Both the position numbers and the translations under genes were made by a program. This document shows, one piece after another, positions 40,794 to 42,295 of a stretch of 42,295 nt of DNA. Under the pieces are notes generated by a model. The model did not search any database and was not told the origin of the DNA. It worked only from the letters and a program-made list of their open reading frames with translations. Numbering within the stretch: position 1 is the stretch's first letter; each line of letters begins with the position of its first letter. Origin of the DNA: Marinilabiliales bacterium (lineage in GTDB: Bacteria; Bacteroidota; Bacteroidia; Bacteroidales; F082). The DNA is taken from assembly GCA_002869365.1 (NCBI GenBank), contig PKTA01000012.1:1-42295 (forward strand). Direction: 5' to 3'.

Positions 40794-42295
40794 TTAAGAG
40801 AAATACTTCTCAACTAAATTCATCAACTCGCTACTATTAACAGGTTTCGAAATATAATCATTACAACCTGCTTTTATGGCTTTTTCGTTATCGCCGGCAA
40901 GAGCATAGGCAGTTTGAGCAATTATTATTACTTTTTTATTAAACTTTCTAATTTCTTGTGTTGCCTCATAACCTCCAAGTATAGGCATTTTTATATCCAT
41001 TAATATTAAATCTATATCCGGATTTTCTTTCATGATATCTACTGCTTGCTTTCCATTAGTTACATGATAAAGTTTAGGATTTATTTTTTTTAAAATTGCA
41101 GTAAGATATGCATCTGAAATTTTTTCATCTTCGGCTATCAGAATTTTTAATGTTTTTTCTTTTGAAGTTTGTTTTTCATGATTAGATACACTTTCTTTTA
41201 CTTCCTCTTTTTCGGCATCCTTAAAGAAAGGCAGAGTAAAGAAGAATTTTGAACCTATATTTTCTTCCGATTCAACCCAAATTTTACCCCCAAGCATCTC
41301 GACATAGGCCTGTGTTATCGACAATCCTAATCCTGCTCCTTCAAACACATTGGAATCTTCAATATCGGCCTGAACAAATCTATCGAAAATGGCTTTAATT
41401 CTGTCTTTTGGAATACCAATACCAGTATCTGCCACATAAAATTCGATCATCTTCGATGGAATTTTATTATCGGGATTAACTTTTGATGGTATACTTAAAT
41501 CATCAATGCGGGAATTAACAATATTATAGCCAAAATCAATTTCTCCCTTGCGGGAATATTTTATGGCATTTTTGATAAGGTTAGTAAAAATGGCATACAA
41601 TTTTTCTCTGTCAGTAAATAGATGTAATTTACCATTTGTAATGTTTGAGACTAGTTTTAAGTTTAGTCCTTTTACTTCCGCCTCAGGTTTGAAAAATGTA
41701 TATATAAAGTTTAGTTGTTCATCTATATTGCACATGGAGACAGAAACATCCATTTGACCTGCTTCAATTTTTGAAATATCAACCAGGTCGTTAATGATAT
41801 TTAGTAATCTTTCTCCACTTTTTTCAATAATTTCAACATACTTTGTGTGCTCTTCCCTGCTAATATTTGTATCTTTAATAAGTTGAGAAAAACCCAGAAT
41901 TCCATTCATTGGGGTTCTTATTTCATGGCTCATATTAGCAAGAAATGCTGATTTTAATCTGTCGGATTCTTCTGCTTTTAATAATGCTTCTTTTAGGTTT
42001 TCCTCTGCATTTTTCCTATGAATAGCCATGCTAATCTGTCCGGAAATAAATTCCAATACCTGCTGATCATCATTAGTATAGGCTGATTTATTCTTATAAC
42101 TTTGTACAACAATAACTCCAATTACTTCATTATTAATTATTAATGGCACGCCAAGCCAAATTAAAGGTCTGGTGCCATAAGATGTAATGTCTTCCGCATT
42201 TTCCAGTTCTATTTGTTCCTTTTCGGAAAGTAATAGTGGTTTTTTTGTTTTTACAACATGATGAGCTAGAGTATTTTCCTTGGGAAAAGAATCGA
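40794..42295 (-). CDS. hybrid histidine kinase, 5' end cut by the window
   Basis: The frame stays open to the right edge, so the gene is partial; 499 residues are visible. Order: the end of a GAF domain (1-~85, SYGTRPLIWLGVPLIINNEVIGVIVVQ); a helix linker; HisKA with the phospho-acceptor His in FLANMSHEIRTPMNG (visible residue 123); HATPase with N-box FTNLIKNAIKYS, DTGIGIP, DRFVQ and GAGLGLS; and a receiver domain with IAEDE, the phospho-Asp in LILMDIKMP, and the KPV lysine. It is a sensor that passes phosphate to its own receiver; no DNA-binding output is attached. The GTG at 42149 is internal to the GAF domain and not a credible start. Signal unknown. Confidence 0.95.
   Translation of the reverse strand, partial: DSFPKENTLAHHVVKTKKPLLLSEKEQIELENAEDITSYGTRPLIWLGVPLIINNEVIGVIVVQSYKNKSAYTNDDQQVLEFISGQISMAIHRKNAEENLKEALLKAEESDRLKSAFLANMSHEIRTPMNGILGFSQLIKDTNISREEHTKYVEIIEKSGERLLNIINDLVDISKIEAGQMDVSVSMCNIDEQLNFIYTFFKPEAEVKGLNLKLVSNITNGKLHLFTDREKLYAIFTNLIKNAIKYSRKGEIDFGYNIVNSRIDDLSIPSKVNPDNKIPSKMIEFYVADTGIGIPKDRIKAIFDRFVQADIEDSNVFEGAGLGLSITQAYVEMLGGKIWVESEENIGSKFFFTLPFFKDAEKEEVKESVSNHEKQTSKEKTLKILIAEDEKISDAYLTAILKKINPKLYHVTNGKQAVDIMKENPDIDLILMDIKMPILGGYEATQEIRKFNKKVIIIAQTAYALAGDNEKAIKAGCNDYISKPVNSSELMNLVEKYFS

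Noticed and set aside
42147-42149. GTG as the start of the histidine kinase
   Set aside because: The frame continues upstream to the window edge with clear GAF-domain sequence, so the GTG is internal.

Overview
The window looks like ordinary chromosome of an AT-rich member of the Bacteroidota, probably class Bacteroidia; I cannot fix the order. Four things support this: three cell-surface proteins with type IX secretion (T9SS) C-terminal sorting domains, a TonB-dependent receptor with an N-terminal carboxypeptidase-regulatory-like domain, the Bacteroidota promoter element TAnnTTTG in front of many genes, and almost no Shine-Dalgarno sequences. I see no tRNA, rRNA, insertion sequence, prophage, CRISPR array or defence island. 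Base and codon use look even throughout.

Layout. 1-2.9 kb: a possible gene leaving the left edge, hsp20, a small outer-membrane-type protein, a lone TrpG/PabA-like amidotransferase, a DUF302 protein and RidA. 3.0-8.6 kb: glutaryl-CoA dehydrogenase type acyl-CoA dehydrogenase, hpt, a double-length adenylate kinase, an M17 aminopeptidase and an unknown lipoprotein. 8.8-10.8 kb: dnaK with its own terminator. 10.9-17.1 kb: two neighbouring T9SS-secreted multidomain proteins, each closed by a strong terminator. 17.3-21.3 kb: an exported protein of unknown function, a methyltransferase, an orphan ABC ATPase coupled to a cobalamin adenosyltransferase, and a DUF2795 protein. 21.3-26.6 kb: small housekeeping genes on both strands (alpha/beta hydrolase, nitroreductase, queuosine-precursor transporter, thioredoxin, pdxJ, dtd, RluA-type pseudouridine synthase, panB). 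26.8-32.2 kb: a TonB-dependent receptor facing a large T9SS type B surface protein. 32.2-35.1 kb: three-gene proton-translocating transhydrogenase operon pntA1-pntA2-pntB, divergent from an SlyD-like FKBP. 35.9-42.3 kb: an NAD-dependent epimerase-like protein, a GNAT acetyltransferase, a predicted metallopeptidase/beta-propeller/outer-membrane-barrel protein, and a hybrid histidine kinase cut by the right edge.

How the genes fit together. hpt and adk form a purine salvage and nucleotide-balance pair. pntA1-A2-B makes NADPH from NADH using the proton gradient. pdxJ and panB serve PLP and pantothenate synthesis, and the adenosyltransferase serves the B12 cofactor. hsp20, dnaK, the FKBP and thioredoxin are folding and stress functions. 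The T9SS cargo, TonB receptor and barrel-peptidase protein make up the cell-surface part.

No clear undescribed multi-gene system is visible. The best leads are the tandem adenylate kinase with a degenerate second half; the peptidase/propeller/barrel protein; a 20-bp perfect palindrome that holds two opposed -7 elements between pdxJ and dtd; two 14-bp dyads exactly 20 bp apart upstream of the gene at 967; and two genes whose -7 element lies only 4 nt from the start codon.
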